Assembly (NCBI RefSeq): GCF_014195535.1
Contig: NZ_JACIBY010000011.1
Coordinates: 62,001 to 126,000 of the forward strand
Direction of reading: 5' to 3'
DNA from: Runella defluvii
GTDB lineage: Bacteria; Bacteroidota; Bacteroidia; Cytophagales; Spirosomataceae
DNA: 64,000 nt
The notes beneath the pieces are model-generated. The model searched no databases. It was given only the letters and a program-made list of their open reading frames with translations, and was not told the origin of the DNA. The translations under genes and the position numbers were made by a program. Positions within the stretch are counted from its first letter, which is position 1. Each line of letters opens with the position of its first letter. Shown here one piece after another: positions 1-9,150 of the stretch.

Positions 1-79
1 CATTGGCCCGTCGTTTCAGCAAGCCATCATCCGCGAGGCTGCTTCGGCACTTGCTATTGATATTTCGGCTTTTGGCTAA
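1..79 (+). CDS. C-terminal end of an upstream gene (partial)
   Basis: An open frame runs in from the left edge (codons from base 2) and stops at TAA 77-79. The visible tail is about 25 residues and ends in DISAFG. It is too short to assign a family. It lies 27 bp upstream of the protease-like gene on the same strand, so the two could be co-transcribed. Confidence 0.5.
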   Translation, partial: IGPSFQQAIIREAASALAIDISAFG

Positions 80-106
80 CAGCCTGTCTCCCTAACCACG
101 TCTAAT

Positions 107-892
107 ATGCTCAAGCGATACTTATTCTGGATTATTGGGGGACTGGCCGCTGGCCTTATCAGTTATTTTGTCTTGTTTCCGCAGGTTTGGTATTGCCAAT
201 GGGTCGGTTTTTCTGATTTTAAAGCGCTCAATACTCACTTTTACGTCAGCCCCAAATCCTCTCCCAAACACCACCAATACGCCCAAAAAGTAGTGGCTGA
301 GGCAGAAAAACGAATCCAAAGCTTTTGGGGTAGCCGACAAGGAAAGCCGACAATCATTGTTTGCTACGATCCGCACGAATATGCAAAATATTGCCACAGC
401 GACGAAGGAGCGGGCTGTAGCATCGGAACACCGTGGGGCGCTTCTTACGTGGTGCTCAATTTGGACGGTATCAATACCGACGTCATCGCCCACGAAATGT
501 GTCACGATGAACTTTTCACGCGGCTCGGTTGGTGGAAAACCACCCAACAAATTCCGCAGTGGTTCAACGAAGGGCTTGCTTTGATGGTTGATTATCGTTT
601 TGTAGAAAACAAACCTCCCGCCCAGCGCTACATAGATTACAAAGATGAATGTGATTACATTTCGAGCGGTGGACAAGTAACCCTCGCGCTTACCGAGATT
701 AGCTCAATGCGCGGATTTTTTACGGGTCCCGAAGGCCGTGTTATGTTGGCTTACATGACTTCGGGAATGGAAGTATCTCGTTGGCTAGCTGCCGCAGGAC
801 AACCTGCCATCCCCGTTCTGGTCAAGCATCTTCGTGAAGGACGCGACTTTCAAGACGTTTACCAGCAGTTAGAAGCTAAAAAACAACCGTAG
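107..892 (+). CDS. Membrane-anchored gluzincin-like metalloprotease (HExxH)
   Basis: The 261-residue protein has a single N-terminal hydrophobic segment (about residues 5-28), so it is probably tethered to the inner membrane or exported. A zinc-binding HEMCH motif is seen (H129, E130, H133), followed by WFNEGLA with E155 as the likely third zinc ligand. HExxH followed about 20-25 residues later by a Glu is the layout of the MA (gluzincin) peptidase clan. The substrate is unknown. Four cysteines lie around residues 95-135, so a disulfide is possible. The gene is convergent with uvrA, with 6 bp between the two stop codons. The protease fold is fairly sure; the biological role is not. Confidence 0.7.
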   Translation: MLKRYLFWIIGGLAAGLISYFVLFPQVWYCQWVGFSDFKALNTHFYVSPKSSPKHHQYAQKVVAEAEKRIQSFWGSRQGKPTIIVCYDPHEYAKYCHSDEGAGCSIGTPWGASYVVLNLDGINTDVIAHEMCHDELFTRLGWWKTTQQIPQWFNEGLALMVDYRFVENKPPAQRYIDYKDECDYISSGGQVTLALTEISSMRGFFTGPEGRVMLAYMTSGMEVSRWLAAAGQPAIPVLVKHLREGRDFQDVYQQLEAKKQP

Positions 893-898
893 CCCGTT

Positions 899-3800
899 TT
901 ATGGGTTCATTTTCAGCTTCAAAAACTCAGCTGTGTAGTTATTTTCTAGCGCCAACATACTCTCGGGCGTACCCGCAAACGTGATGTAGCCGCCCTTATC
1001 GCCCCCTTCAGGCCCCAAATCAATAATCCAATCGGCCGATTTTATCACTTCGACGTTGTGTTCAATGACAATCACCGTATCTCCCTGATTAACCAGCGCA
1101 TTGATGGATTTTAACAATTTTTGAATATCGTGAAAATGGAGTCCCGTGGTTGGCTCGTCAAAAATAAACAACGAACGCCCTTGATTAGGGTTCGATTTAC
1201 TCAAGAAGAACGCCAGTTTGACCCGTTGGGCTTCGCCTCCTGATAAGGTATTGGACGATTGTCCCAGCTTGATGTATCCCAGCCCCACATCTTTCAACGG
1301 TTGAAGGCGCTCAGCCAATTTAGGCTCTTCTTGCTGGAAGAAATCGATGGCTTCGTCAATCGTCATGTTTAAAATATCCGAAATATCGGCCGAGTTTCCA
1401 TCGGGGCGTTGATAACGGACATCGAGTACTTCTTGTTTGAAACGCTTTCCGCCGCAGCCTTCACATTTGAGGTAAATATCAGCCATGAACTGCATTTCAA
1501 TTTTCACTTGACCTTCTCCTTGGCACGTTTCACAGCGCCCGCCTTCGACGTTGAAGGAAAAATGAGAAGGTTTATATCCTCTGGCTTTGGCCAGAGGCAC
1601 ATCGCTCATCATTTGGCGAATGTAATCATAGGCTTTGATGTACGTAACGGGATTAGAACGAGACGATTTCCCGATGGGATTTTGGTCCACCATTTCTAGG
1701 TTGTCGATGCGCTCAACGCTTCCCGTCAAATTGGCGTATTTGCCCGCATCTTCGTTGTACTCACCTTTTACGCGAGCCAAGGCGGGGAATAAAATCTTCC
1801 GAATCAGTGTCGATTTTCCTGAACCCGACACCCCTGTCACCACCGTAAGCGTTCCCAACGGAAATTTCACGTCCACGTCTTTCAGGTTATTTTCTTTGGC
1901 ACCCGTCAACTCTAGCCAATGTGTCGCTTTCCGACGGAAGGTGGGGACGGGTACTTGGTCGCGGCCCGTGAGGAAGTCGATGGTGTGGGATACAACCCCA
2001 CCCCTGCCCCTCCCCTGTGAGGGAGGGGTTGTATTATCCTTTTCATTCCGTGCAAGAACATCTTTTTGCTCTTCTACAACTGAATTAGTGCTTGAAGTAC
2101 TTAATTCCTCTCTTATTTTGCTTAAAACCTTTTCTATACTCTCAAAAACTTCTTCATTTTGAAAGCGTATCACTTTAAATCCTAATTCTTGAAGGTGTTT
2201 TGTACGAATAACATCATACTCTACCTGTTGATTGTGCACTTCACCATCTAATTCGATAATAAGTTGTTTCTCAAGGCAAACAAAATCAACAATATATTTT
2301 TCAATGGAATGCTGACGACGAAATTTAACACTTAATTGCTCTTTTCGTAAATACTCCCAGAGTGTCTCCTCTGCCCTCGTTGGATTTTTACGATTTTGAC
2401 GAACATCCTCTTTTATTGACTTCCATGTTTCAGGAGAACTATGATAAAACGGGCGGCTATAAGAAGGATTATCAGAAAAATCATCCCCCTCCCTAACAGG
2501 GGAGGGGTCAGGGGTGGGGTTGAGAATATCCTCCCAGCTCCCCTGCCAAACCACTGCTCCACCCAAATTTCCTGCATCTGGGCCGATGTCGATAATTTGG
2601 TCAGCGGCGCGCATGACTTCTTCTTCGTGCTCAACCACAATTACGGTATTGCCCATGTCGCGCAACGACTCCAACACGCTTACCAGCTTTCGGGTATCAC
2701 GCGGGTGAAGACCAATGCTTGGTTCGTCCAAAATGTACATTGAGCCTACCAAGGCACTCCCCAGCGAAGTCGCCAACTTAATCCGTTGAAATTCTCCCCC
2801 TGAAAGTGAATTAGTCAAGCGGTTGAGGGTCAAATAACCCAGCCCCACGCGGTTCATGTATTCCAAACGGTTTTCAATTTCAATCAAAATACGTTTGGCC
2901 ACGCCGTATTGAAAATCGGGTAGCGTGAGGTTTTGGAAAAATTGTAACACTTCCGAGATGGGCATCAAAACCAAATCAGTAATGGAAGTGCCTTTTATTT
3001 TTACGTAACTCGCATCCTGACGCAAACGCGATCCACGGCATTCGGGGCAGTTGGTTCGGCCTCGGTACCGCGACAACATCACACGGTATTGTACTTTATG
3101 TGTCTGCGATTCTAAATGCTCGAAAAAGGCCGTTAGACCTTCAAAATAGCTATTTCCCGTCCAGAGTAACGTTTTCTGGTCTTCGGCCAAATCTTTATAG
3201 GCGCGGTGAATCGGGAAATCAAAACGAATGCCATGACGCAACAACGGTGCCTGCCATTCGCTCATTTTTTCGGAACGCCAAGGGGCAATTGCTCCCTCAA
3301 ATACCGAAAGATTTTTATCGGGGATAACCAACTCAGGGTCTAAACCCAGTACTTTTCCAAAGCCTTCGCAGCGTTTGCAAGCTCCGTAAGGGTTATTAAA
3401 GCTAAAAAGGTTGACGCTCGGCTCTTCAAATTTTAGCCCATCCAATTCAAACTTATCAGAAAACGAACGTTTTTCTCCACCGACTACTTTTATCCAACAC
3501 AACCCTTCTCCTTCAAAAAAAGCCGTTTGTACCGAATCCGAAAGACGGAATAGCGTATCTTCGTCCTCGTGCTTAATGGCCGCTCGGTCCACCAAAACAA
3601 ATAACTCCGCTCCCTCCAAAGCTCCTTCAACGTTGCCTTCTTCCAATAATTCCTCAATCGAACGTGTTTCGTCATTTACTACGATTCGCGTGTAGCCTTT
3701 GGAAAGTAGAATGGTTAATTCTTGTTCGAGCGTACGATTTTCTTTGATGATAAGCGGTGCCAAAATCATTGCCCGCGTCCCTTCCTCGTGGCCCATAAGG

Positions 3801-4273
3801 TAATTGACCACGTCGGTAACGGTGTCTTTGCGAACTACTTCCCCCGAAACAGGCGAGTGAGTGACCCCAATTCGGGCAAAAAGCAATTTCAAATAATCGT
3901 AGATTTCGGTGGTCGTCCCTACCGTTGAGCGCGGATTTCGGGTATTGACTTTTTGTTCGATGGCTACCGCAGGCGAAATTCCCTTGATATAATCCACTTC
4001 GGGTTTTTCCATTCTTCCCAAAAACTGACGGGCGTAGCTGCTCAAGCTTTCGACGTACATGCGCTGGCCTTCGGCAAAAAGCGTATCAAAGGCCAACGAT
4101 GATTTGCCCGACCCCGATACGCCCGTTACGACAACGAGTTTGTTTCGTGGAATGGCCACATCAATATTTTTGAGGTTATTGACTCGCGCCCCTTTGATGA
4201 GGATAAATTTTTTGGGGTCTAGTCCTTCAAAATCAGAAGAAGATACAGTCGGATTACTTGTCGTTTGATTCAT
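899..4273 (-). CDS. uvrA: UvrA excinuclease ATPase with an inserted DUF559 endonuclease domain
   Basis: This is the damage-recognition ATPase of nucleotide excision repair. Seen: first Walker [10 protein letters not shown] (about residues 51-59), CxxC zinc motifs, [12 protein letters not shown] signature, second Walker A (about 814), the zinc module CETCQGEG...CEGCGGKR and the [12 protein letters not shown] signature. Without the insertion the protein would be about 948 residues, normal for UvrA; as encoded it has 1124. The extra 176 codons (about residues 585-760) fall in the linker between the two ATPase halves and encode a DUF559 nuclease domain. The frame stays open throughout. I chose the ATG at 4273 rather than an upstream TTG (4288), because a -7 promoter element lies at 4295-4302 and would place the RNA start near 4288. 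Whether the chimera is functional cannot be judged from sequence, but all ATPase motifs are intact. Confidence 0.93.
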   Translation of the reverse strand: MNQTTSNPTVSSSDFEGLDPKKFILIKGARVNNLKNIDVAIPRNKLVVVTGVSGSGKSSLAFDTLFAEGQRMYVESLSSYARQFLGRMEKPEVDYIKGISPAVAIEQKVNTRNPRSTVGTTTEIYDYLKLLFARIGVTHSPVSGEVVRKDTVTDVVNYLMGHEEGTRAMILAPLIIKENRTLEQELTILLSKGYTRIVVNDETRSIEELLEEGNVEGALEGAELFVLVDRAAIKHEDEDTLFRLSDSVQTAFFEGEGLCWIKVVGGEKRSFSDKFELDGLKFEEPSVNLFSFNNPYGACKRCEGFGKVLGLDPELVIPDKNLSVFEGAIAPWRSEKMSEWQAPLLRHGIRFDFPIHRAYKDLAEDQKTLLWTGNSYFEGLTAFFEHLESQTHKVQYRVMLSRYRGRTNCPECRGSRLRQDASYVKIKGTSITDLVLMPISEVLQFFQNLTLPDFQYGVAKRILIEIENRLEYMNRVGLGYLTLNRLTNSLSGGEFQRIKLATSLGSALVGSMYILDEPSIGLHPRDTRKLVSVLESLRDMGNTVIVVEHEEEVMRAADQIIDIGPDAGNLGGAVVWQGSWEDILNPTPDPSPVREGDDFSDNPSYSRPFYHSSPETWKSIKEDVRQNRKNPTRAEETLWEYLRKEQLSVKFRRQHSIEKYIVDFVCLEKQLIIELDGEVHNQQVEYDVIRTKHLQELGFKVIRFQNEEVFESIEKVLSKIREELSTSSTNSVVEEQKDVLARNEKDNTTPPSQGRGRGGVVSHTIDFLTGRDQVPVPTFRRKATHWLELTGAKENNLKDVDVKFPLGTLTVVTGVSGSGKSTLIRKILFPALARVKGEYNEDAGKYANLTGSVERIDNLEMVDQNPIGKSSRSNPVTYIKAYDYIRQMMSDVPLAKARGYKPSHFSFNVEGGRCETCQGEGQVKIEMQFMADIYLKCEGCGGKRFKQEVLDVRYQRPDGNSADISDILNMTIDEAIDFFQQEEPKLAERLQPLKDVGLGYIKLGQSSNTLSGGEAQRVKLAFFLSKSNPNQGRSLFIFDEPTTGLHFHDIQKLLKSINALVNQGDTVIVIEHNVEVIKSADWIIDLGPEGGDKGGYITFAGTPESMLALENNYTAEFLKLKMNP
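1994..2028. repeat. Left inverted terminal repeat of the DUF559 element
   Basis: A 35-bp G+C-rich sequence reading AACCCCACCCCTG and then a hairpin CCCCTCCC...GGGAGGGG around a short TGTGA-like loop. It matches the reverse complement of 2486-2521 except for one indel and one substitution. It is translated within uvrA as part of [12 protein letters not shown]. Confidence 0.85.
2486..2521. repeat. Right inverted terminal repeat of the DUF559 element
   Basis: A 36-bp inverted partner of 1994-2028, with the same internal hairpin (CCCTCCC / GGGAGGG type) and outer GGGGTGGGGTT arm. In uvrA it encodes [13 protein letters not shown] diverged third copy, with no nuclease gene, lies at 54587-54624. 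Confidence 0.85.
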
Positions 4274-4294
4274 TGGGCTGGTTTGCAAAACTCA

Positions 4295-4302
4295 CAAAAG
4301 TA
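4295..4302 (-). promoter_or_regulatory. Bacteroidota -7 element for uvrA
   Basis: On the minus strand the bases read TACTTTTG, an exact match to the TAnnTTTG consensus of the Bacteroidota primary sigma factor. It sits about 22 bp upstream of the chosen ATG at 4273, implying a very short leader. No convincing -33 TTG was found at the usual spacing. Confidence 0.5.
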
Positions 4303-4362
4303 GGGAAAACGGCTCCGATATACTAACAATCGCTGAGGTGAGTTTTGGGGTTATAACAAAAA

Positions 4363-4399
4363 ATCGGAGCAATTTGTCTCTTGACAAACTGCTCCGATT
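4363..4399 (-). terminator. Rho-independent terminator after the CBS-domain gene
   Basis: A strong stem pairs AATCGGAGCA-TTTGTC with GACAAA-TGCTCCGATT around a TCTT-type loop, with one mismatch. Read on the minus strand it is followed by a T-rich run, as expected for intrinsic termination. It lies just downstream of the CBS gene stop and upstream of the uvrA promoter. Confidence 0.8.
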
Positions 4400-4420
4400 G
4401 AAAGAATGTTTTATTGACTG

Positions 4421-4837
4421 CTAGTATTGTTCCAATAAGTACTTAATGACATCCGTAGTGGTCACAATTCCAGCGAGTTGGCCATTTTCGATAACGGGCA
4501 AGGCGTGGTATTCTTCCGAAGCTAGAATCTCTGCTACTTCTTTAATACTCAAAGTTGCCTCTACCGTACGAGGTTTTTGGGTCATTACTTGCGAAATACT
4601 CAACATCTCCAAAATGGCTTCGTCGGCGCCTTCTTGGTTTTCAAACAACGAACTGAAAGTCAAACGATTGATGTCGGTACTGCTGATGATTCCCACTACG
4701 TCGTGTCCTTCCAACACTGGAACGTGTCGAATGTGATTTTTCTTTACTAAGTCAATAACATCATGCAAATCGTCGGAAACTTGAACAGTGGCTACGTTTT
4801 TGGTCATGATGTGCGAAATTGGTTCTCTTCTTTTCAT
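4421..4837 (-). CDS. CBS-pair domain protein
   Basis: The 138-residue protein consists of two tandem CBS motifs and nothing else. The first covers about residues 8-62 (VSDDLHDVIDLVKKNHIRHVP, then GIISSTDI). The second covers about 78-136 (LSIKEVAEILASEEYHALPV, then GIVTTTDVIKYLL). CBS pairs bind adenine nucleotides and usually sense energy state or c-di-AMP-type ligands; the partner here is unknown. It is cytoplasmic, with no signal or membrane segment. It is probably a single-gene transcript, ending at the terminator at 4363-4399. Confidence 0.88.
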   Translation of the reverse strand: MKRREPISHIMTKNVATVQVSDDLHDVIDLVKKNHIRHVPVLEGHDVVGIISSTDINRLTFSSLFENQEGADEAILEMLSISQVMTQKPRTVEATLSIKEVAEILASEEYHALPVIENGQLAGIVTTTDVIKYLLEQY

Positions 4838-4946
4838 TGGGAGGATTGATTGATTGTGATGAGCAATAGTACCCTCTTTCTGGCAGAACCTTTATGACCA
4901 ATGCTACCGTTTTACCCTGCTTTTAATCATGTTTCCGAAAAATCGC

Positions 4947-5906
4947 TTATGGTAGTATCACACGGTCGATGACGTGAATAACGCCGTTGGTAGCAACAAC
5001 ATCAGCCGAAGTAACTGTGGCATTGTTGGTTCCGTTTCCAGCTCCACGCACCTGTACTGTTTCGCCCAAAGTAACCGTTAACGGAGCTTGTCCTGCTGAA
5101 GTAACCGTACCTGCTACAAGATTGGTAGAAAATACTCGGCCAACCACCACATGAGAAAGTAACACGTTGGTCAAGGTAGTCAAAGTAGCACCGCTTGCTG
5201 CATTGATTGCTTCGATGCTATTGAAAGGAGTAGCTTGGAAGGCCGCATTGGTAGGAGCAAATACGGTGTAGGGTGAGCTACCAGTCAAAACCGCAGTAAC
5301 TGTTGCACCCACCGTGAGATTTTCTTGAATTACTTTATTAAGCGCCGCTACCAAAAACGTAAAGTTGGTATTTCCTTGCGCCACTTGGAGCAAATTGCCT
5401 GCAGGTGGCAACAAAACGCGGTTAATCACATGGATCACTCCATTGTCAGCAGCTACGTCGGCTGCTATCACTTTAGCTCCATTGATAGACACCCCGCTAG
5501 TTCCTTTCGTGATGTACGCTTTTCCTCCACTCAACGTAGTCACTTCCGTGTTGCTTGCCGTTGGGAGGTCGGTTGAAAGATTTTTTGTTGCTAAAACGTG
5601 GTACTGTAACACCGCTGTCAATGTATTCACATCCAGACTATTGATAGTTGCAAGGTCTAATCCAGACGCCGTAAAAGCTGCATCGTTTGGTGCAAAAACG
5701 GTCAAAGTACCTGCCCGCAACGCATCGGCTAGTCCAGCACGGCTCACAGCCGCCCGTAAGATTGTGAAGTCATTGTTTTGAAGAACTACGTCAGTAATGG
5801 TGTTGGAAGTAGGTTCATCTTTCTCACAGCTCATTAAGAAGAGGCTGCTTGCTAAAACTGTCAATGCCAGTGAAACTGTTTTGAGTGTTTTCCAATAGAT
5901 GTTCAT
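4947..5906 (-). CDS. Lipoprotein with two fasciclin (FAS1) domains
   Basis: The start is placed at the ATG ending at 5906, which gives a standard lipoprotein signal peptide with the lipobox LMSC followed by EKDE; a longer frame to 5957 adds only a non-signal extension. Two FAS1 repeats of about 135 residues follow. Each carries the H1-type motif (FAPNDAAF; FAPTNAAF) and ends with NGVIHVINRVLLP or NGVIHVIDRVILP. FAS1 domains mediate adhesion or protein contacts at the cell surface. About 320 residues in total. The partner is unknown and no neighbouring gene suggests one. Confidence 0.9.
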   Translation of the reverse strand: MNIYWKTLKTVSLALTVLASSLFLMSCEKDEPTSNTITDVVLQNNDFTILRAAVSRAGLADALRAGTLTVFAPNDAAFTASGLDLATINSLDVNTLTAVLQYHVLATKNLSTDLPTASNTEVTTLSGGKAYITKGTSGVSINGAKVIAADVAADNGVIHVINRVLLPPAGNLLQVAQGNTNFTFLVAALNKVIQENLTVGATVTAVLTGSSPYTVFAPTNAAFQATPFNSIEAINAASGATLTTLTNVLLSHVVVGRVFSTNLVAGTVTSAGQAPLTVTLGETVQVRGAGNGTNNATVTSADVVATNGVIHVIDRVILP

Positions 5907-6032
5907 AGTTTGAAAAAAGTTTAAAAATGGAATGGGTAGATAATTGTTTAAAAACACCCATATAACTTTTTGTATAAGGCAAATTGTTTAACCTTTTCCA
6001 AAAAAAATTAAACAAAAACAAGCACAAACAAA

Positions 6033-6069
6033 AAAATAGGGCTTTCGAACAAGTCGAAAGCCCTATTTT
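6033..6069 (-). terminator. Rho-independent terminator after gcvP
   Basis: A near-perfect inverted repeat, AAAATAGGGCTTTCGA against TCGAAAGCCCTATTTT, separated by about five bases, with A/T tracts on both sides. It lies 22 bp past the gcvP stop. The symmetric tracts would also let it act on transcripts from the other direction. Confidence 0.85.
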
Positions 6070-6090
6070 TCAAGTAGTTGGCAGCTATTC

Positions 6091-8976
6091 TTACACCTCC
6101 GCTTGTGCGTATTCCTCTACAGGAATACAGGCACAAATCAAGTTACGGTCGCCATAAGCCGAATCAATACGGCTTACACTTGGCCAAAACTTATTGAAAC
6201 GCAAGTGAGGCAATGGGAAAACTGCTTTCTCACGACTGTACGGGCGGTCCCAGTTTTCGGTCAACACAATACGAGCCGTGTGTGGTGCATTTTTCAGTAC
6301 GTTATTTGCTTTGTCAGCCACACCTTCTTCCACTTCACGGATTTCGGCACGGATACTCAACAATGCGTCGCAGAAACGATCTAATTCCGCTTTTGATTCG
6401 GATTCGGTCGGCTCAATCATCAATGTACCTGCCACAGGGAACGACAAGGTTGGTGAGTGGAAACCATAATCCATCAAACGTTTGGCAAGGTCTTCGGCTT
6501 CGATACCTACGGCTTTGAAAGGACGGCAATCCACAATCATTTCGTGGGCACAACGTCCATTGCTTCCCGTGTATAAAATCTCAAATTGCCCTTCACCCGA
6601 TAAGCGTTGCTTGATGTAGTTGGCGTTTGTAATGGCCATTTTGGTCGCATTCGTCAACCCTTCACCTCCCATCATGGCGATGTAAGCGTGCGAGATGGTC
6701 AGAATGCTTGCCGAGCCATAAGGTGCTGCTGAGACTGCTCCATAAACCCCTTCCTTGACCTCGGTCAGGTTAACGTGCCCTGGCAAGTGCGGCACTAAGT
6801 GGGCTGCTACGCCAATAGGCCCCATCCCTGGGCCACCACCACCGTGAGGGATACAGAATGTTTTGTGTAAGTTGAGGTGGCAAACATCAGCCCCGATAGT
6901 CGCAGGACTCGTAAGTCCTACTTGGGCGTTCATGTTTGCACCATCCATATACACTTGTCCACCATGACTGTGAATAAGTGAACAAATATCAATAATACTT
7001 TCTTCAAACACCCCGTGGGTTGACGGATACGTCACCATCAAACACGAAAGTTCGTTGCTGTATTGTTCCGCTTTTGCTTTCAAGTCTTCAACGTCAATGT
7101 TTCCGCGCTCGTCGCACTTCGTCACGACTACCTTCATCCCAGCCATTACTGCCGAGGCTGGATTGGTACCATGCGCCGACGACGGAATCAAGGCCACGTT
7201 GCGGTGACTTTCTCCGCGCGCTTCGTGATAGGCACGAATCGTCAACAGACCAGCGTATTCACCTTGTGCTCCTGAGTTTGGCTGAAGCGACATGGCGGCA
7301 AAACCTGTAATTTCGCAAAGCCAATCATTTAAGTGCTTGAACAACAACTGGTACCCTTCCGTTTGGAAAGTAGGAGCAAATGGGTGCATTTTGCCAAACT
7401 CTGGCCAAGTCACTGGAATCATCTCGGCCGTAGCGTTGAGTTTCATCGTACAGCTTCCCAAGGAAATCATCGAGTGAACCAACGATAAATCTTTGTTTTC
7501 CAACGACTTCAAGTAGCGAAGCATGTCATGCTCTGTATGATAGTTGTTGAAAACAGGATGCGTCAAATACGCCGATTCACGCGCTAAGTTGGCAGGTAAC
7601 GATACTTCTACTTCGTCAGGAATGCTCATTTCGATACCTTCACCCGACGCAGTTGCAAACAAATCCAACAATTCAATCAAGTTGGCAAATGTTTTCGCTT
7701 CATCAAACGATACTCCTACCGAACCATTGGCATTGTGACGCAAATTGATACCGCGCTTACGAGACTCTTCTTCCAGCTGTTGCGCATTACGAACATTGAC
7801 CGTCACCGTATCGAAGTAATTTTGCGTCGCTACTTCGTAACCCATTTCTGAAATAGCATCTGCAAATGCTTTCGTTAAGCCTTGGATTTTTGAAGCAATG
7901 CTTTTTAAACCTTCTGGCCCGTGATAAACTGCATAAGCAGCAGCCATCACCGAAAGCAATACTTGGGCAGTACAGATATTTGAGGTAGCTTTTTCGCGAC
8001 GAATGTGCTGCTCACGCGTTTGAAGTGCCATACGCAAGGCACGGTTTCCTTCGGTATCTACCGACACCCCAATGATACGTCCAGGAATCTGACGTTTGTA
8101 AGCATCTTTAGTGGCAAAAAACGCCGCGTGTGGCCCGCCGTATCCCATTGGAACGCCAAAACGTTGTGCCGAACCGACTACTACGTCTGCTCCCATTTCA
8201 CCTGGAGCTTTCAACAACGTAAGGCTCAACAAATCAGCAGCGACTGCCACAAAAACGTTCAGTTCGTGGGCAGCGGCAATAAAATCAGTATAATCAATGA
8301 CCTCTCCGTCGGTGGCTGGGTATTGTACCAACACCCCAAAGATAGCAGGGTCGGTCAAGTCAACTTTAAAGTGATCGCCCACTACGACGTTGATATCCAA
8401 CGGAGTAGCACGGGTATAAATCAAATCAATGGTTTGTGGGTGGCAACGCTCCGACACAAAAAACGTCTCTGCTTTCTTTTTGGCTCCTGTACGCAAGCTA
8501 TGAAGCATCGTCATTGCTTCGGCAGCAGCCGTTGCTTCGTCCAAAAGCGAAGCATTCGCAATCTCCATTCCCGTCAAATCAATCACCGCTGTTTGGAAGT
8601 TGAGCAGCATCTCCAAGCGTCCCTGCGCAATCTCTGCCTGATACGGCGTGTAAGCCGTGTACCATGCAGGATTCTCCAAAATGTTACGCAAAATCACGTT
8701 GGGAACAATCGTATCGTAGTAACCCGTACCGATGTATGACTGGTAAATGCGATTGAGGCGGGCGACTTTTTTCAAGTCGTTGAGGTACTCAAACTCCGAT
8801 TTGGGAGCGGGCAACTCTAGCGGTCTTGCTAAACGAATAGCAGCAGGAACGGTTTGCTCAATCAACTCATCGACAGTGCTTACTCCGATGGTCTTTAGCA
8901 TTTCTTGTAACTCTTCGGGACGTTGGCCGTGGTGACGGCGCTCAAAGGATTCTTGTTGGTGAAGACTGATTTTCAT
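6091..8976 (-). CDS. gcvP: Glycine dehydrogenase (decarboxylating), P protein of the glycine cleavage system
   Basis: The 961-residue single-chain P protein decarboxylates glycine with pyridoxal phosphate and passes the aminomethyl group to the lipoyl H protein. The PLP lysine is in [18 protein letters not shown] (about residue 703). The N-terminal half has the catalytically inactive paralogous fold and ends before the [10 protein letters not shown] segment (about 495). Length and motifs are full. No gcvT or gcvH lies adjacent, so the system is dispersed, as is common in Bacteroidota. A -7 element at 9015-9022 and a terminator at 6033-6069 suggest a monocistronic unit. Confidence 0.96.
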   Translation of the reverse strand: MKISLHQQESFERRHHGQRPEELQEMLKTIGVSTVDELIEQTVPAAIRLARPLELPAPKSEFEYLNDLKKVARLNRIYQSYIGTGYYDTIVPNVILRNILENPAWYTAYTPYQAEIAQGRLEMLLNFQTAVIDLTGMEIANASLLDEATAAAEAMTMLHSLRTGAKKKAETFFVSERCHPQTIDLIYTRATPLDINVVVGDHFKVDLTDPAIFGVLVQYPATDGEVIDYTDFIAAAHELNVFVAVAADLLSLTLLKAPGEMGADVVVGSAQRFGVPMGYGGPHAAFFATKDAYKRQIPGRIIGVSVDTEGNRALRMALQTREQHIRREKATSNICTAQVLLSVMAAAYAVYHGPEGLKSIASKIQGLTKAFADAISEMGYEVATQNYFDTVTVNVRNAQQLEEESRKRGINLRHNANGSVGVSFDEAKTFANLIELLDLFATASGEGIEMSIPDEVEVSLPANLARESAYLTHPVFNNYHTEHDMLRYLKSLENKDLSLVHSMISLGSCTMKLNATAEMIPVTWPEFGKMHPFAPTFQTEGYQLLFKHLNDWLCEITGFAAMSLQPNSGAQGEYAGLLTIRAYHEARGESHRNVALIPSSAHGTNPASAVMAGMKVVVTKCDERGNIDVEDLKAKAEQYSNELSCLMVTYPSTHGVFEESIIDICSLIHSHGGQVYMDGANMNAQVGLTSPATIGADVCHLNLHKTFCIPHGGGGPGMGPIGVAAHLVPHLPGHVNLTEVKEGVYGAVSAAPYGSASILTISHAYIAMMGGEGLTNATKMAITNANYIKQRLSGEGQFEILYTGSNGRCAHEMIVDCRPFKAVGIEAEDLAKRLMDYGFHSPTLSFPVAGTLMIEPTESESKAELDRFCDALLSIRAEIREVEEGVADKANNVLKNAPHTARIVLTENWDRPYSREKAVFPLPHLRFNKFWPSVSRIDSAYGDRNLICACIPVEEYAQAEV

Positions 8977-9014
8977 CCGATTTATCAGAGCGGTCTATTG
9001 TGTGTAAGATTTCG

Positions 9015-9022
9015 CAAAATTA
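9015..9022 (-). promoter_or_regulatory. Bacteroidota -7 element for gcvP
   Basis: On the minus strand the bases read TAATTTTG, matching TAnnTTTG exactly, about 39 bp upstream of the gcvP ATG. No clear -33 element was seen at 19-21 bp. Confidence 0.5.
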
Positions 9023-9150
9023 GTCAAAAAAAAGGGTCTTTGTTGCGCCCTTTTCTTGGAAAAACAAAAACTGAAGGGTAAAGTTTGCGTTTTTGGGCTT
9101 ATTACATAAAAATTCAAAATTCTCTTTCGTAAAGCCCCGTGCACCCGTCG

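Larger units (their letters stand above)
1994..2521 (-). mobile_element. DUF559 nuclease element with hairpin inverted repeats, inserted in frame in uvrA
   Basis: A 528-bp segment (exactly 176 codons) is bounded by inverted repeats at 1994-2028 and 2486-2521 that differ by one substitution and one indel. Its core encodes the DUF559 hallmark [16 protein letters not shown], then VDF and IIELDG, giving candidate catalytic residues D663, E674 and D676 (uvrA numbering) of the PD-(D/E)XK fold shared with Vsr and MutH. The core is clearly richer in A/T than flanking uvrA. There is no Met codon in the whole insert, so the nuclease can apparently be made only as part of UvrA unless a non-AUG start is used. 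No target duplication is obvious. That it is mobile is an inference from the repeats, composition and placement. Confidence 0.75.

Noticed and set aside
1635-2162. 175-codon open frame on the + strand across uvrA and the insert
   Set aside because: It crosses the insertion boundary on the opposite strand and has no domain; it is an antisense shadow of uvrA and DUF559.
1994-2521. Intein in UvrA
   Set aside because: No Cys/Ser at the N-terminal junction, no His-Asn/Gln at the C-terminal junction, and no Hint-domain blocks. The ends are G+C-rich inverted repeats.
8005-8739. 244-codon open frame on the + strand
   Set aside because: It lies entirely antisense to gcvP, has no recognisable motif, and follows the host gene's codon shadow.
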